Positions 50,329 to 58,958 of a stretch of DNA of 64,000 nucleotides are shown one piece after another. A program made the position numbers and the translations under genes. A model generated the notes under the pieces. The model had not been told where the DNA came from and did not search any database. It saw only the letters and a program-made list of their open reading frames with translations. Source of the DNA: Solidesulfovibrio carbinolicus (GTDB lineage Bacteria > Desulfobacterota > Desulfovibrionia > Desulfovibrionales > Desulfovibrionaceae); NCBI RefSeq assembly GCF_004135975.1, contig NZ_CP026538.1, positions 4,154,001 through 4,218,000 on the forward strand, given 5' to 3'. Position 1 is the first letter of the stretch, and every line of letters starts with the position of its first letter.

Positions 50329-51942
50329 CTACTGGGCGGCGGCCAGATCGAGCTTCTTCATGCCCATGGCCACGTAGATGTCGGCCAGGGCGCTTTGGTA
50401 GTCGGTCAACGCCTGGGTCAGGTTGTACTCGGCGGTGCTCACCCGGGCCTGGGCGTCGAGCACGTCGGTGCTGGTGCCGACCTGGGCCTGGTAACGGGCC
50501 ACGGCCATGCGGTAGCCTTCCTTGGACGCCTCCAGGGCCGTGCGGGCCACCGAGATGCGCTTGGCCGCGTCCTGGATGTTGAGATAGAAGGTCTTGACCT
50601 GATAGCCGATGTCCAGGCGCAGCTTGGCCAGATCGGCCTGCAGTTTTTTCACGTTTTCCCGGGCCGCCTGGAAGCCGAAGAAGGTCGAACCCCAGTCCCA
50701 GGCCTGCAAGGAGGCGGTGATGCCAAAAGACGTGGTTTCCGGGACGGTGCCGCCGGAATTGTCGCGCACGTCGAGGTCAAGGGTGTTGCCCTCGCGCTGG
50801 TAGATGGCCTGGGCCTGGACCTGGGGATACAGCGGGCTGGCTGCGATCTTGGCGTCGCGCTCGGCGATCTGCACCGATTTGACGGCCATGTAGAGGTCCG
50901 GGCGCTGCTTGTAGGCCAGATCGAGGCAGTCCTCGATGTTCATGGCAAAGGGAATGTAGGCCAGCTCGCCCAGATAGTTGGTCTGCTGATTGAGCGGCAG
51001 GTTCAGCAACGAATTGAGCTGGGCGATCTGGACCAGGACGTTGTTTTCGGCCTTGAGCAGGTCCTGTTCGGCCTGGGCCAGGTCGGATTCGGCCTGCAAC
51101 ACGTCCAGGCGGGGTTTGAGGCCGACGTCGTAGTAGGCCTGGGCCACCTTGTACTGGGATTCGAGGCGGGCCACCGAGTCCTTGTTGGATGACACGTTGG
51201 CTCGGGCCTGGAGCAGGGTCAGGAAAGCCTGCTGCACGGCCTTGACCAGGGTCAGCTCGGTGTACTTGATGTTGGCTTGGGCCTGCTCCTTGGTCAGGGC
51301 GGCCTTCTGGTAGGAACTGAGGAGCTTGAAGCCGGTGAAAAGCGGCTGGGTGGCCACCAGCTGCAGCTGGTAGGTGTTCTGCCAGGTGCCCACCCGGGTG
51401 GAGGAGGTGCGGGTGGTGGACAAGTTCGTGCCCTGGGTGGCGTTGATGATCTGGTTGGCGGGGATGTTGAGGCTGGTCGAACCCACGACCTGGGCGTCCA
51501 CGCGCTGGAAGGAGTAGCTCACCGTGCCCACCGGCCCGAAGTTGGCCAGGGCCTGGCGGCGCAGATCCTCCGAACCGGTCAGCTGGGCGCGGGCGGACTG
51601 CATCTGCGGGTTGGCGTCCAGGCCACGCTGGGCGCTTTGCTGCATGTCGAAGCTCTGTCCGTCGCCGGCCTGGGCCGCGCCGCCGGCCTTAGGCGCGGCC
51701 GGATCAGTCTGCTTTTCCTTGACGAAATCGGGCAGCGGAATCTTTTCGACCTTGGTTTCCAGCGACGGGTCGGTGATGGGCGGCGGCCCGTAGCCGTCCT
51801 GGGTCTGCTGGATGGCGTAGCGCTTGGCCACGCGGTCATTGCTGCCCGAGCCATTCTGGGCAAAGGCTGACGTGGCCGTAAATACCGAAAGAATCAAGCC
51901 CATTACCAGAAGAAGATGGGGCCGTTTCGCTGCTGCGGTCAT
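50329..51942 (-). CDS. TolC-family outer membrane efflux protein
   Basis: 537 residues. Signal peptide LLLVMGLILSVFTATSAFAQ. Then ~100 residues of Pro/Gln-rich linker and two OEP repeats: LDANPQMQSARAQLTGSEDL, LQARANVSSNKDSVARLESQYKVAQAYYDVGLKPRLDVLQAESDLAQ-type helices (seen in parts about residues 235-290), and the second copy YRMAVARYQAQVGTSTDVLDAQ (about 475-496). A trimeric outer-membrane channel for type I secretion or drug efflux. No partner pump is adjacent, so it may serve several systems. Confidence 0.88.
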   Translation of the reverse strand: MTAAAKRPHLLLVMGLILSVFTATSAFAQNGSGSNDRVAKRYAIQQTQDGYGPPPITDPSLETKVEKIPLPDFVKEKQTDPAAPKAGGAAQAGDGQSFDMQQSAQRGLDANPQMQSARAQLTGSEDLRRQALANFGPVGTVSYSFQRVDAQVVGSTSLNIPANQIINATQGTNLSTTRTSSTRVGTWQNTYQLQLVATQPLFTGFKLLSSYQKAALTKEQAQANIKYTELTLVKAVQQAFLTLLQARANVSSNKDSVARLESQYKVAQAYYDVGLKPRLDVLQAESDLAQAEQDLLKAENNVLVQIAQLNSLLNLPLNQQTNYLGELAYIPFAMNIEDCLDLAYKQRPDLYMAVKSVQIAERDAKIAASPLYPQVQAQAIYQREGNTLDLDVRDNSGGTVPETTSFGITASLQAWDWGSTFFGFQAARENVKKLQADLAKLRLDIGYQVKTFYLNIQDAAKRISVARTALEASKEGYRMAVARYQAQVGTSTDVLDAQARVSTAEYNLTQALTDYQSALADIYVAMGMKKLDLAAAQ

Positions 51943-52003
51943 GCCGAGTCCTCACATTCGGGGAGATTTCCCCACAGGCCAGGGAGGTTTCCCGATAATA
52001 CAA

Positions 52004-52033
52004 TTAATACCGGATGTATACTCTTGTGAACAA
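52004..52033 (-). promoter_or_regulatory. Candidate promoter of the TolC-like gene
   Basis: On the minus strand TTGTTC (52033-52028), 18 bases, TATTAA (52009-52004) in a distinctly AT-rich patch about 60 bases ahead of the start codon. Match to the sigma-70 consensus is moderate. Confidence 0.35.
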
Positions 52034-52188
52034 GCATTCACCAAACCGGCATACACCCTATCCAAGCGCAGTATCTTACGCCTGTTCCCGCGACTTGTCG
52101 AGAGCCGAGACGGCTTGGTTGCATCCCGGCCGCCCCTGCCGTACAAGCGCGGCAGCAGCGGACGGTCCAGGCCGTCAGGAGGATGCCC

Positions 52189-54855
52189 ATGTCCCTGGCC
52201 AATCGGCTCGGTTTTTCCCAAACGCCCCTTTTTCTCGTGGACGGCAGCGCCTACATCTACCGGGGCTACCATGCCTTTCGCGACCTGGCCCGGTCCGACG
52301 GCTTCCCGACCAGCGCCTTGTTTATGATTTTTCGACTCCTGTTCAAGATTCTCAAAGAACAGGAGCCGCGCCATCTGGTCTTCTTCCTCGACGGCAAGGG
52401 GCCGACCTTCCGCAGCAACATCTATGCCGCCTACAAAGCCAACCGCGAGGCCATGCCCGAACCCCTGGCCCGCCAGCTTGAGCCCCTGCGCCAGGGCCTC
52501 GGCCTGCTTGGCGTGCCGGTCATCATCCCCCAGGGAGCCGAGGCCGACGACGGCATCGCCAGCCTGGCCGCCCGGTTCTCGTCGAATCTGCCCGTGGTCA
52601 TCGTCGGTGCGGACAAGGACCTCAAACAGTGCTTAAGCGACCGGGTGGTCCTCTACGATCCCTCGGGCAAGGCCGAAAAAATCACCACCCTGGCCGATTT
52701 CACCGCCGACTGCGGCATCGCCCCGGCTTCCTGGCCCGACCTGCAAGCCCTGGTCGGCGACACCAGCGACAACATCCCCGGTATCCCCGGGGTCGGCCCC
52801 AAAACGGCCCTGGACATCCTGCGCCAGCTGCCCACCCTGGAAGCGGTGCGCGACGGCCTGGACACGATCAAGCCGAAAGTGCGCGACAAGATCGTCCCCC
52901 TTATGGACGAGCTTTTCATCTACCGGGAACTCACACGCCTGAAAACCGACATCCTGCCGGACACGGGCCTTGACGACGCCCGGCTTGGCGCACCCGACGC
53001 CAAGGCCCTGCGCGAATTCCTGCTGGCTTATGAGCTGCGTAATCTGGCCCGGGACATCCCCGGCCAACCGCCGGCCGCGGCCGGATCGGCCACGTCGGCC
53101 GCGCCGGCCGCGTCGGCCGGACCACGCGCGGCCCAGCTGTCGCTTTTTGATGCCCCACGGCCGGACGTTGCCCAGTCCGCAGGCACCTTGTCTGCCCCCC
53201 CCGCCGCCGTGCCGGCCCCGGTCGCCTTCACCCCCCTGGACGAACTGCCTGACCCGGCCGGCAGGCAACTGGCCCTGGTCCCCCTGGAAACAGGCTACAG
53301 CCTGTCCTACGGCCCGGATGAATACGGCATTGATCCCACGCCCGACGCCTTGGCCGCCTTCCTGGCCCGGGCCGACCGGGCGGCCGTGCCCTCGGTCAAG
53401 GCCCTTTTGTCCGCCAGCCCGGCTTTTGCCGCCGTGCCCCTGGTCGTCTGGTTCGACCTGGGACTGGCCGCCTATCTGCTCAATCCCGAGAGCCGGGCCT
53501 ACGCCTTTGACCGGCTGCGCGACAGCCTGTTTGCCGACCCTTCCGTGGACACCGAGGGCGTGTCCCCCACGGACAACGCCCGGGCGGCCGCCCTTTTGGC
53601 CGACGTTCTGGCCGCCCGGCTGGAAACGGCCGGCCTGTCCAGGCTGGTGGCCGAACTGGAAATGCCGCTGGTTCCGGTGCTCGTGGCCATGGAACGGGCC
53701 GGCATCGGCATCGACAAGGCGGCCTTTGCCGCCTTTGCCGACGAGGTCGCCGGCCGGCTGGCGATCCTGGAAACCGACATCGCGGCCCTGGCCGGCAAGC
53801 CGTTTAATCCGCGCTCCAGCCAGCAGCTGGGCGAGATCCTCTACACCGACCTGGGGCTCAAGGCCCACGGCAAGACCCCGGGCGGCGCGGCCTCGACCTC
53901 CCAGGACGCCCTGGAACGCCTGGCCGGGGCGCACCCGCTGGTGGACCGCATCCTGGAATTCCGCAAGCTCGAAAAACTCAGGTCCACCTACCTCGCCCCC
54001 ATGCCGGCCCTGGCCGACAGGGACTCACGCATCCATACGACGCTTAACAACATGGCCACGGCCACCGGCCGGCTCTCCAGCTCCAATCCCAATCTCCAAA
54101 ACATCCCCATCCGCGGCGAATTCGGCCGGCGGATGCGCGACTGCTTCACGGCCGGTCCGGGCAACCGGCTTGTGGCCGCCGACTATTCCCAGATCGAGCT
54201 GCGGGTGCTGGCCCATCTGTCCGGCGAACCGGCACTGCTGGACGCCTTTGCCCACGGAGCCGACATCCATGCCCGCACGGCTTCGATCCTTTTCGACAAA
54301 CCCGAGGAGACCGTGGCCCCGGACGAACGCCGGCAAGCCAAGACCATCAACTTCGGCCTGCTCTACGGCATGGGACCGCAAAAGCTGTCCCGCGACCTCG
54401 GCATCAAGCTCGACGCGGCCAAGGCTTTCATTGCCCGCTACTTTGAGCGTCTGCCCGGGCTGTCCGCCTTTTACGAAGGCATTGTCGAGGCGGCCAAGCG
54501 CGACGGCTTCGTCACAACCCTGGCAGGGCGGCGGCGGCTGTTGCCCGACATCGGCTCGGCCAACAGCCAGCTGTCCTCCCAGGCCCGGCGGCAGGCCATC
54601 AACACCGTGGTCCAGGGCGGCGCGGCCGACATCATCAAAATGGCCATGCTGGCCGCTGCCGACGACACCGAACTGGCCGGCCTGGGGGCGGTGCTCGTGC
54701 TCCAGATCCACGACGAACTGCTGCTGGAAACGCCCGAGGCGGCGGCCAAGGAAGCCGGAGCCCGGCTGGCCGGCCTCATGACGGGCGTGATTTCCCTGGC
54801 CGTGCCCCTGGAAGTGGACTGGGGGACCGGGCGCACCTGGGGCGAGGCCCACTGA
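52189..54855 (+). CDS. polA: DNA polymerase I
   Basis: 888 residues; ATG 52189 lies six bases after AGGAGG, whereas the in-frame ATG 52183 abuts it. 5'-nuclease domain (residues 1-290): FLVDGSAYIYRGYHAF, GADKDLKQCL and GDTSDNIPGIPGVGPKTA. Polymerase domain: motif A DYSQIELRVLAHLSG, motif B RRQAKTINFGLLYGMG, motif C QIHDELLLETP. The middle domain lacks the DxE exonuclease motif (LVPLETGYSLSYG stands in its place), so proofreading is probably absent, as in many PolA. An Ala/Pro linker of ~60 residues separates the nuclease from the middle domain. Confidence 0.96.
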   Translation: MSLANRLGFSQTPLFLVDGSAYIYRGYHAFRDLARSDGFPTSALFMIFRLLFKILKEQEPRHLVFFLDGKGPTFRSNIYAAYKANREAMPEPLARQLEPLRQGLGLLGVPVIIPQGAEADDGIASLAARFSSNLPVVIVGADKDLKQCLSDRVVLYDPSGKAEKITTLADFTADCGIAPASWPDLQALVGDTSDNIPGIPGVGPKTALDILRQLPTLEAVRDGLDTIKPKVRDKIVPLMDELFIYRELTRLKTDILPDTGLDDARLGAPDAKALREFLLAYELRNLARDIPGQPPAAAGSATSAAPAASAGPRAAQLSLFDAPRPDVAQSAGTLSAPPAAVPAPVAFTPLDELPDPAGRQLALVPLETGYSLSYGPDEYGIDPTPDALAAFLARADRAAVPSVKALLSASPAFAAVPLVVWFDLGLAAYLLNPESRAYAFDRLRDSLFADPSVDTEGVSPTDNARAAALLADVLAARLETAGLSRLVAELEMPLVPVLVAMERAGIGIDKAAFAAFADEVAGRLAILETDIAALAGKPFNPRSSQQLGEILYTDLGLKAHGKTPGGAASTSQDALERLAGAHPLVDRILEFRKLEKLRSTYLAPMPALADRDSRIHTTLNNMATATGRLSSSNPNLQNIPIRGEFGRRMRDCFTAGPGNRLVAADYSQIELRVLAHLSGEPALLDAFAHGADIHARTASILFDKPEETVAPDERRQAKTINFGLLYGMGPQKLSRDLGIKLDAAKAFIARYFERLPGLSAFYEGIVEAAKRDGFVTTLAGRRRLLPDIGSANSQLSSQARRQAINTVVQGGAADIIKMAMLAAADDTELAGLGAVLVLQIHDELLLETPEAAAKEAGARLAGLMTGVISLAVPLEVDWGTGRTWGEAH

Positions 54856-54973
54856 TCGCGACCGACGCATTTGGGCCGGGCACATGGGGCTTTTCAACCC
54901 GGGCAAAGTGCCCTACCATCATCCAGATTCGGTTTTTTCCCAAACGCAACAGGAACCACAAGGAACCGACGGG

Positions 54974-55795
54974 ATGCCGCCATCCGCCAAGTCCATCCGG
55001 GAAGATCTGGCCCGGGCCAAGGCCGCCTACGCCAAGAACGACGAACTGCGCGCCGTGCAGCTGTTGGCCGGGGCTTTTCGTTCCTTTACTGCGGTCAAGC
55101 TGGCCGGCAGCGACCGAGCGCCCATCGAAAGCCTGTTTCGGGAATGTCTGACCAACATCGGCAAGCTCGACGGCGTCAAGAAATACGCGCCAAGCGGCGT
55201 TCCTTACCTCAAGGGCCAAGAGCCCAAGCTGGCCGCGTTCATGGCCTCCCTGGCCAAAAAAATGGAGGCCGATCTGGCCGAGGAGGGGTTGGAGGCCATG
55301 CGCCAGCGCAAGCTGCGCATCGACCATGCCGTCATCAAGGGCACCAAGCTTCTGGCCGACGGCAACCTGCTCGAAGCCCAACGCAATTTCCGGGCCGCCG
55401 TGGAAGAGTATATTGACGAGGCCGGGCTTTTTCCGCTTATTGCCGGCCGCCTCATCGACGCCGGCCATCACAAGGCTTCGCTGGAGTATTTGAAACGCGC
55501 CCTGGAAGAGTCACCGGACAATCAGCGCATCTACGACTTCCTGCTTCAGGTTGGCGGCAAGGCCGAGGAATGGGCCGCCGTGGAGCGCGTCCTGCTCGAC
55601 GCCAAGGGCAAAACCAGCGTTCCGGCGCTGTTCGATCAGACGCTGTCCCTGGCCGCTGCCCGTCTGGGGCATTGGGAAGTGGCCAAGGCCGCCGCCGCCC
55701 AGGCCCTGGCCGCCGATCCGGGGCTTACCGACGCCAAGCGCGTCTACGCGGCTGCGACCCAAAAGCTGGCCCAGCCGGCCGCGCCGCCCCAGTAA
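54974..55795 (+). CDS. TPR-like cytoplasmic protein downstream of polA (273 aa)
   Basis: The ATG 54974 is preferred for its AAGGA; an in-frame ATG at 54884 would add 30 residues. Helical repeats throughout: GTKLLADGNLLEAQRNFRAAVEEY, DAGHHKASLEYLKRALEESPDN, HWEVAKAAAAQALAADPGL. No signal peptide or membrane segment. It resembles TPR proteins of the same group of bacteria but I know no function. It begins 118 bases after polA. Confidence 0.75.
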   Translation: MPPSAKSIREDLARAKAAYAKNDELRAVQLLAGAFRSFTAVKLAGSDRAPIESLFRECLTNIGKLDGVKKYAPSGVPYLKGQEPKLAAFMASLAKKMEADLAEEGLEAMRQRKLRIDHAVIKGTKLLADGNLLEAQRNFRAAVEEYIDEAGLFPLIAGRLIDAGHHKASLEYLKRALEESPDNQRIYDFLLQVGGKAEEWAAVERVLLDAKGKTSVPALFDQTLSLAAARLGHWEVAKAAAAQALAADPGLTDAKRVYAAATQKLAQPAAPPQ

Positions 55796-55944
55796 GCCCG
55801 CCACTCCAAGGTCCAAACGCCCGGGACGTCGGGTCCTGGCGCAATTTCCACCCCCCTGCGCCCACTTCCCACAGGCCAATGCGCCAACGGCTGGGCTCAT
55901 TCCAGAGTGTCCAAGAGGCGAAGCGGGCAGTGTGCTGCGCGCTT

Positions 55945-57009
55945 CTATTCCTGCGCGGTTTCCAGGCCGCGCCCTAGGGCCTCGACCACCACGGCCGCAT
56001 GGTCCGGCCAGGCCGTGGCCAACAGCGCCGCCTCGTCGTCCGGGCAGGGCCAGGCCAGGCCTTCGGCGGCCCGGGCCAGTTCCTCGGCCGTAAACGACCC
56101 CAGGAATTCGAGCAGTCCGGCGCGACGAGGCGCTTCCAGCTCCAAGGCCCCCAGGCCATCGAGAAAACCTTCCACCGCCGCCTCGGCCACTTCCGGCCCG
56201 GCCACGACCAGTTCCCCCACGCCTTCCACCCGATCCAGGCGCAGGCGCATGGTCAGATTGGTGAAAAAGGCCAACGCCGCGAACTTCTCGGCCAACTCGC
56301 CGGCCGCCGAAAAATCCCGGGACGCGCCGTAGCCGCGTACGGTGATGAGCCGTACCGAAACGCCTGTCGCATCGACCCGGGCCACGAAATCCCCGGCGGC
56401 ATGATGCCACGGCCCGATGCTCGCGCCGGTGGCGACATGGTAATAGCGGGTGAGGATGGCGGCGGCCTGCCGGTAGAGTTCCCGGGCCTGGGCCGGGGAA
56501 AGGGTCCGCGTCCCGGCGTCGTAGTCCCAAAGGCTGACCTGTCCAGCGCCGTTTTGGTGGAATTCGTGGTAGCCGGCGAACCAGTCTTCGAGGAGAAAGG
56601 CCAGGCCGTCGTGCTCGGCAAAGGCGTGGGGGGCGGGCAGGAATTCCGGCGTGAAATTGTCGCGAAGCCCGGCCAGCAACCCGGCTTCCAGTTCCAGCAT
56701 GGCCCGGGCCTCGGCCGTGGCGGCCACGTTGACGCACAGCTTGGTTTCACGGCCATCGACGGTCAGGGTGAGGCTGGCTGGATGGTAGAGCGCGCCGTGT
56801 TTTTCCGCCCGAAGCGACACTGTCTCCAGTTCGCCGCCGCCCAGCCCGGCCAGGATCGAACGCACCGGCTCATGGGTGACGAAAGCTTCCAACCCGTCGA
56901 AATACCGTCCGTAGTCCAGCCCTTCGGCCCCTTCCACGGCCACGCCGGCCAGTTCGGGCTTCCAGGCGATCAGCCCCCCCGGTGAAGCAATCTGCCGCAC
57001 GACACGCAT
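55945..57009 (-). CDS. Hypothetical protein (354 aa) downstream of dsrN/cbiA
   Basis: ATG 57009. Soluble, with no recognised family. Patterns seen: LAGVAVEGAEGLDYGRYFDG, HGALYHPASLTLTVDG, AFLLEDWFAGYHEFHQ and GELVVAGPEVAEAAVEGFLDGLGAL. The AEHDGLAFLLEDWFAGYHEFHQNG part (about residues 129-152) has an acidic, aromatic character reminiscent of aminoglycoside-phosphotransferase/LPS-kinase-fold proteins, but the catalytic motif is not clear. Same strand as dsrABD and dsrN/cbiA, separated from them by a REP-like repeat. Confidence 0.6.
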   Translation of the reverse strand: MRVVRQIASPGGLIAWKPELAGVAVEGAEGLDYGRYFDGLEAFVTHEPVRSILAGLGGGELETVSLRAEKHGALYHPASLTLTVDGRETKLCVNVAATAEARAMLELEAGLLAGLRDNFTPEFLPAPHAFAEHDGLAFLLEDWFAGYHEFHQNGAGQVSLWDYDAGTRTLSPAQARELYRQAAAILTRYYHVATGASIGPWHHAAGDFVARVDATGVSVRLITVRGYGASRDFSAAGELAEKFAALAFFTNLTMRLRLDRVEGVGELVVAGPEVAEAAVEGFLDGLGALELEAPRRAGLLEFLGSFTAEELARAAEGLAWPCPDDEAALLATAWPDHAAVVVEALGRGLETAQE

Positions 57010-57040
57010 CGTTGACTCCTTCTCCCCCTTTCCCCCTATC

Positions 57041-57080
57041 GGGGGGTCCGGGGGCCTCAGGCCCCCGGCCGCCGGAGGCA
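57041..57080. repeat. REP-like palindrome, copy D
   Basis: CCGGGGGCC-TCA-GGCCCCCGG (57048-57068), preceded by GGGGGGT and followed by GCCGCCGGAGGC. The flanks match copy B and the apex matches copy C inverted. It sits exactly between two co-directional genes. Confidence 0.75.
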
Positions 57081-57082
57081 TC

Positions 57083-58513
57083 TTACTTCTTCTTCTCGCC
57101 CCGCGTGCGGTAAGCGCTGGCAGCGGCGACGAAATTGGGGGCCCAGTGGGGCGCGCCGTCGGCGTGGATGTGGGTGTAGGCGGCGAAGGTGTTGGCCGTT
57201 ACCAGGCCGTCCAGGCCGGCCAACATGCCTACGCCGCGTTCCATGACCAGGGCGAAGGCTTCGGGGCCGGGCAAGGGGGGGACGTCACCGGGGCAGGAGC
57301 CGATGGCCGCCTGGCATTTGGAGTAGTGGAACTCGTGGCCGCGCAGCACCGTGCCCACGGGATGGAAGGGATTGTCGCGCACCACGGCGGCCAGGCTGTA
57401 GCCCAGGCCCTGGGGCCGGGCGCACAGGGTGGTGGTCACGGGAAAGACGCCGGCCATGGGATGGACCGTGCCGGCCACGTCGAGTCCCTGGCACAGGTAC
57501 ATGAAGCCGCCGCACTCGGCATAGATAGGCAGGCCGTCCCGGGACAGCCGGCGCACCCGCTCGCGGGTGGCGGCGCTGGCGGCGATGGACTCGACGTGGG
57601 TTTCGGGGAAACCGCCGCCGAGGTAGAGGCCGTCGAGTTCCGGCCAGGGCGCGTCGTCCAGGATGCTGACCGGGACGAGGCGCGCGCCGGCCCGCTCCAG
57701 GGCTTCGAGATTTTCCGGGTAATAAAACCACAGGGCGGCGTCGCGCACCACACCGATGGCCGGTTGGCCGGCAGCGGCGGTAGAGGCCGAGCAGACCGGC
57801 GGCAGGCTGTCCGGCAGGTCCGGGGCGCTTTGGGCGATGGCCAGCAGGCGGTCCAGGTCCACGTGGTCGGCCACGATCTTGGCGATACCGTCGAGGATGG
57901 GGTCCACGGCGTCGTGTTCGCGGTTGGAGACCAGCCCCATGTGGCGTTCGGGGATGGGATTCTCGGCGATCTTGGGCAGCTGGCCCAGGACCGGCACGTG
58001 GGCCAGGGTTTCGATGGCTTCGCGCAGGATGTCGCGGTGGCGCGGGCCGGCGGTGCGGTTTAAGACCACGCCGGCCAGATTGAGGCCGGGTTCGAAGGCG
58101 GCCACGCCGGCCACGATGGCGGCGGCGGTGCGGGTCATCTTGGTGGCGTCGAGGATGAGGACCACGGGGGCGGCCAGGCTTCGGGCCAAGGCAGCGGTGG
58201 AGCAGGAGCCGGCCACGTCCATGCCGTCAAAGAGGCCGCGGTTGCCTTCGACGATACTGACGTCGCAGCCGTCGGATTTTTCGAGGAAAAGGGAGGGGAT
58301 GCGTTCGGGAGGCAAGAGAAAAGGGTCCAGATTGGTGGCGTCGCGGCCGGCGGCGAGGCCGAGCCAGGCGGCGTCAATGTAATCCGGACCCTTTTTGAAC
58401 GGACGGACGCGAAGACCTGTCTGGGCCAGGGCCCGGCAGACGCCGAGGGAGAGGATGGTTTTCCCGGCCCCCCCGGAGAGTCCGGCCAGGACCAGACGCG
58501 GACGATAGTTCAC
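57083..58513 (-). CDS. dsrN: CbiA-family amidase, probably DsrN (siroheme amidase)
   Basis: 476 residues with GTG start at 58513. N-terminal ATP-binding domain: LAGLSGGAGKTILSLG (P-loop), then KKGPDYIDAAWLGLA and VEGNRGLFDGMD. The C-terminal class I glutamine amidotransferase carries Cys in YAECGGFMYLCQGLD (about residue 332) and His in GHEFHYSKC (about residue 424). This is the cobyrinate a,c-diamide synthase family. Because it follows dsrABD, and dsr-linked members amidate siroheme for DsrAB, I prefer DsrN; cobalamin synthesis (CbiA) cannot be excluded. Confidence 0.85.
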   Translation of the reverse strand: MNYRPRLVLAGLSGGAGKTILSLGVCRALAQTGLRVRPFKKGPDYIDAAWLGLAAGRDATNLDPFLLPPERIPSLFLEKSDGCDVSIVEGNRGLFDGMDVAGSCSTAALARSLAAPVVLILDATKMTRTAAAIVAGVAAFEPGLNLAGVVLNRTAGPRHRDILREAIETLAHVPVLGQLPKIAENPIPERHMGLVSNREHDAVDPILDGIAKIVADHVDLDRLLAIAQSAPDLPDSLPPVCSASTAAAGQPAIGVVRDAALWFYYPENLEALERAGARLVPVSILDDAPWPELDGLYLGGGFPETHVESIAASAATRERVRRLSRDGLPIYAECGGFMYLCQGLDVAGTVHPMAGVFPVTTTLCARPQGLGYSLAAVVRDNPFHPVGTVLRGHEFHYSKCQAAIGSCPGDVPPLPGPEAFALVMERGVGMLAGLDGLVTANTFAAYTHIHADGAPHWAPNFVAAASAYRTRGEKKK

Positions 58514-58656
58514 GGCGCGTGTCTTTTGGCGCGCTCGCGCGCGTCGGAAAGTTCGGGTTTCACGAAGCGGTCCCGCAAGAGCCGCTGGGGCGTGTCGTGA
58601 ACGGCGAGGTTCGGGCCAGGCCGTCGCGGCTTGCCGGTCGGGGTCGCGAAACGCAA
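58510..58656 (-). CDS. Possible small gene (48 aa) between dsrD and dsrN
   Basis: An open frame from TTG 58656 ends in a TGA that overlaps the GTG start of the CbiA/DsrN gene (GTGA). The product RFATPTGKPRRPGPNLAVHD then TPQRLLRDRFVKPELSDARE is basic and has no Ala-stretch of the kind typical for spurious frames. The start is weak (no near ribosome site). Coupled translation argues for a gene; the non-ATG start argues against. Confidence 0.35.
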   Translation of the reverse strand: MRFATPTGKPRRPGPNLAVHDTPQRLLRDRFVKPELSDARERAKRHAP

Positions 58657-58670
58657 CGCGCCGTCGGCGA

Positions 58671-58898
58671 CTATTCTTCCTCGGCCTTCTGCTTGCCGGC
58701 GCCGGTCATGCCGTACATGGTGGTGGAGCCGCTGGACCAGAATTCCAGCTTGCCCTCGTTGACCAGCTCGGTGAGGATCTTTTTCACTTCGCGCTGCTTT
58801 TTGTCCGGGAAGATCTTGCAGAAATCGCTGAAGTAAAACTTGGACTTGCCCGTCTTCCCCGTGAGGAACTCGAGAACTTGCTCTTTCTCGGAAGGCAT
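58671..58898 (-). CDS. dsrD: DsrD, allosteric activator of DsrAB
   Basis: 75 residues. The product is the winged-helix-like DsrD: EKEQVLEFLTGKTGKSKFYFSD, then KKQREVKKILTELVNEGKLEFWSSGSTTMYG. In characterised sulfate reducers DsrD increases DsrAB sulfite-reducing activity and does not bind DNA. It follows dsrB with a stem-loop between them. Confidence 0.95.
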   Translation of the reverse strand: MPSEKEQVLEFLTGKTGKSKFYFSDFCKIFPDKKQREVKKILTELVNEGKLEFWSSGSTTMYGMTGAGKQKAEEE

Positions 58899-58920
58899 GC
58901 CGTGCTCCCTTTGTTTTGAT

Positions 58921-58946
58921 CCGGGCGGGGAGGATTCCCCGCCCGG
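58921..58946 (-). promoter_or_regulatory. Strong hairpin between dsrB and dsrD
   Basis: CCGGGCGGGGA-GGAT-TCCCCGCCCGG is a perfect 11-bp stem in the 60-base gap. On the minus strand no U-run follows. It probably stabilises the dsrAB transcript end or partially attenuates read-through, setting a different DsrD level. Confidence 0.7.
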
Positions 58947-58958
58947 AAGTTATTGACT

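Noticed and set aside
57083-58513. Cobalamin-pathway CbiA as the certain function
   Set aside because: The sequence alone cannot separate CbiA from DsrN; the position after dsrABD favours DsrN, so the cobalamin assignment is kept only as an alternative.
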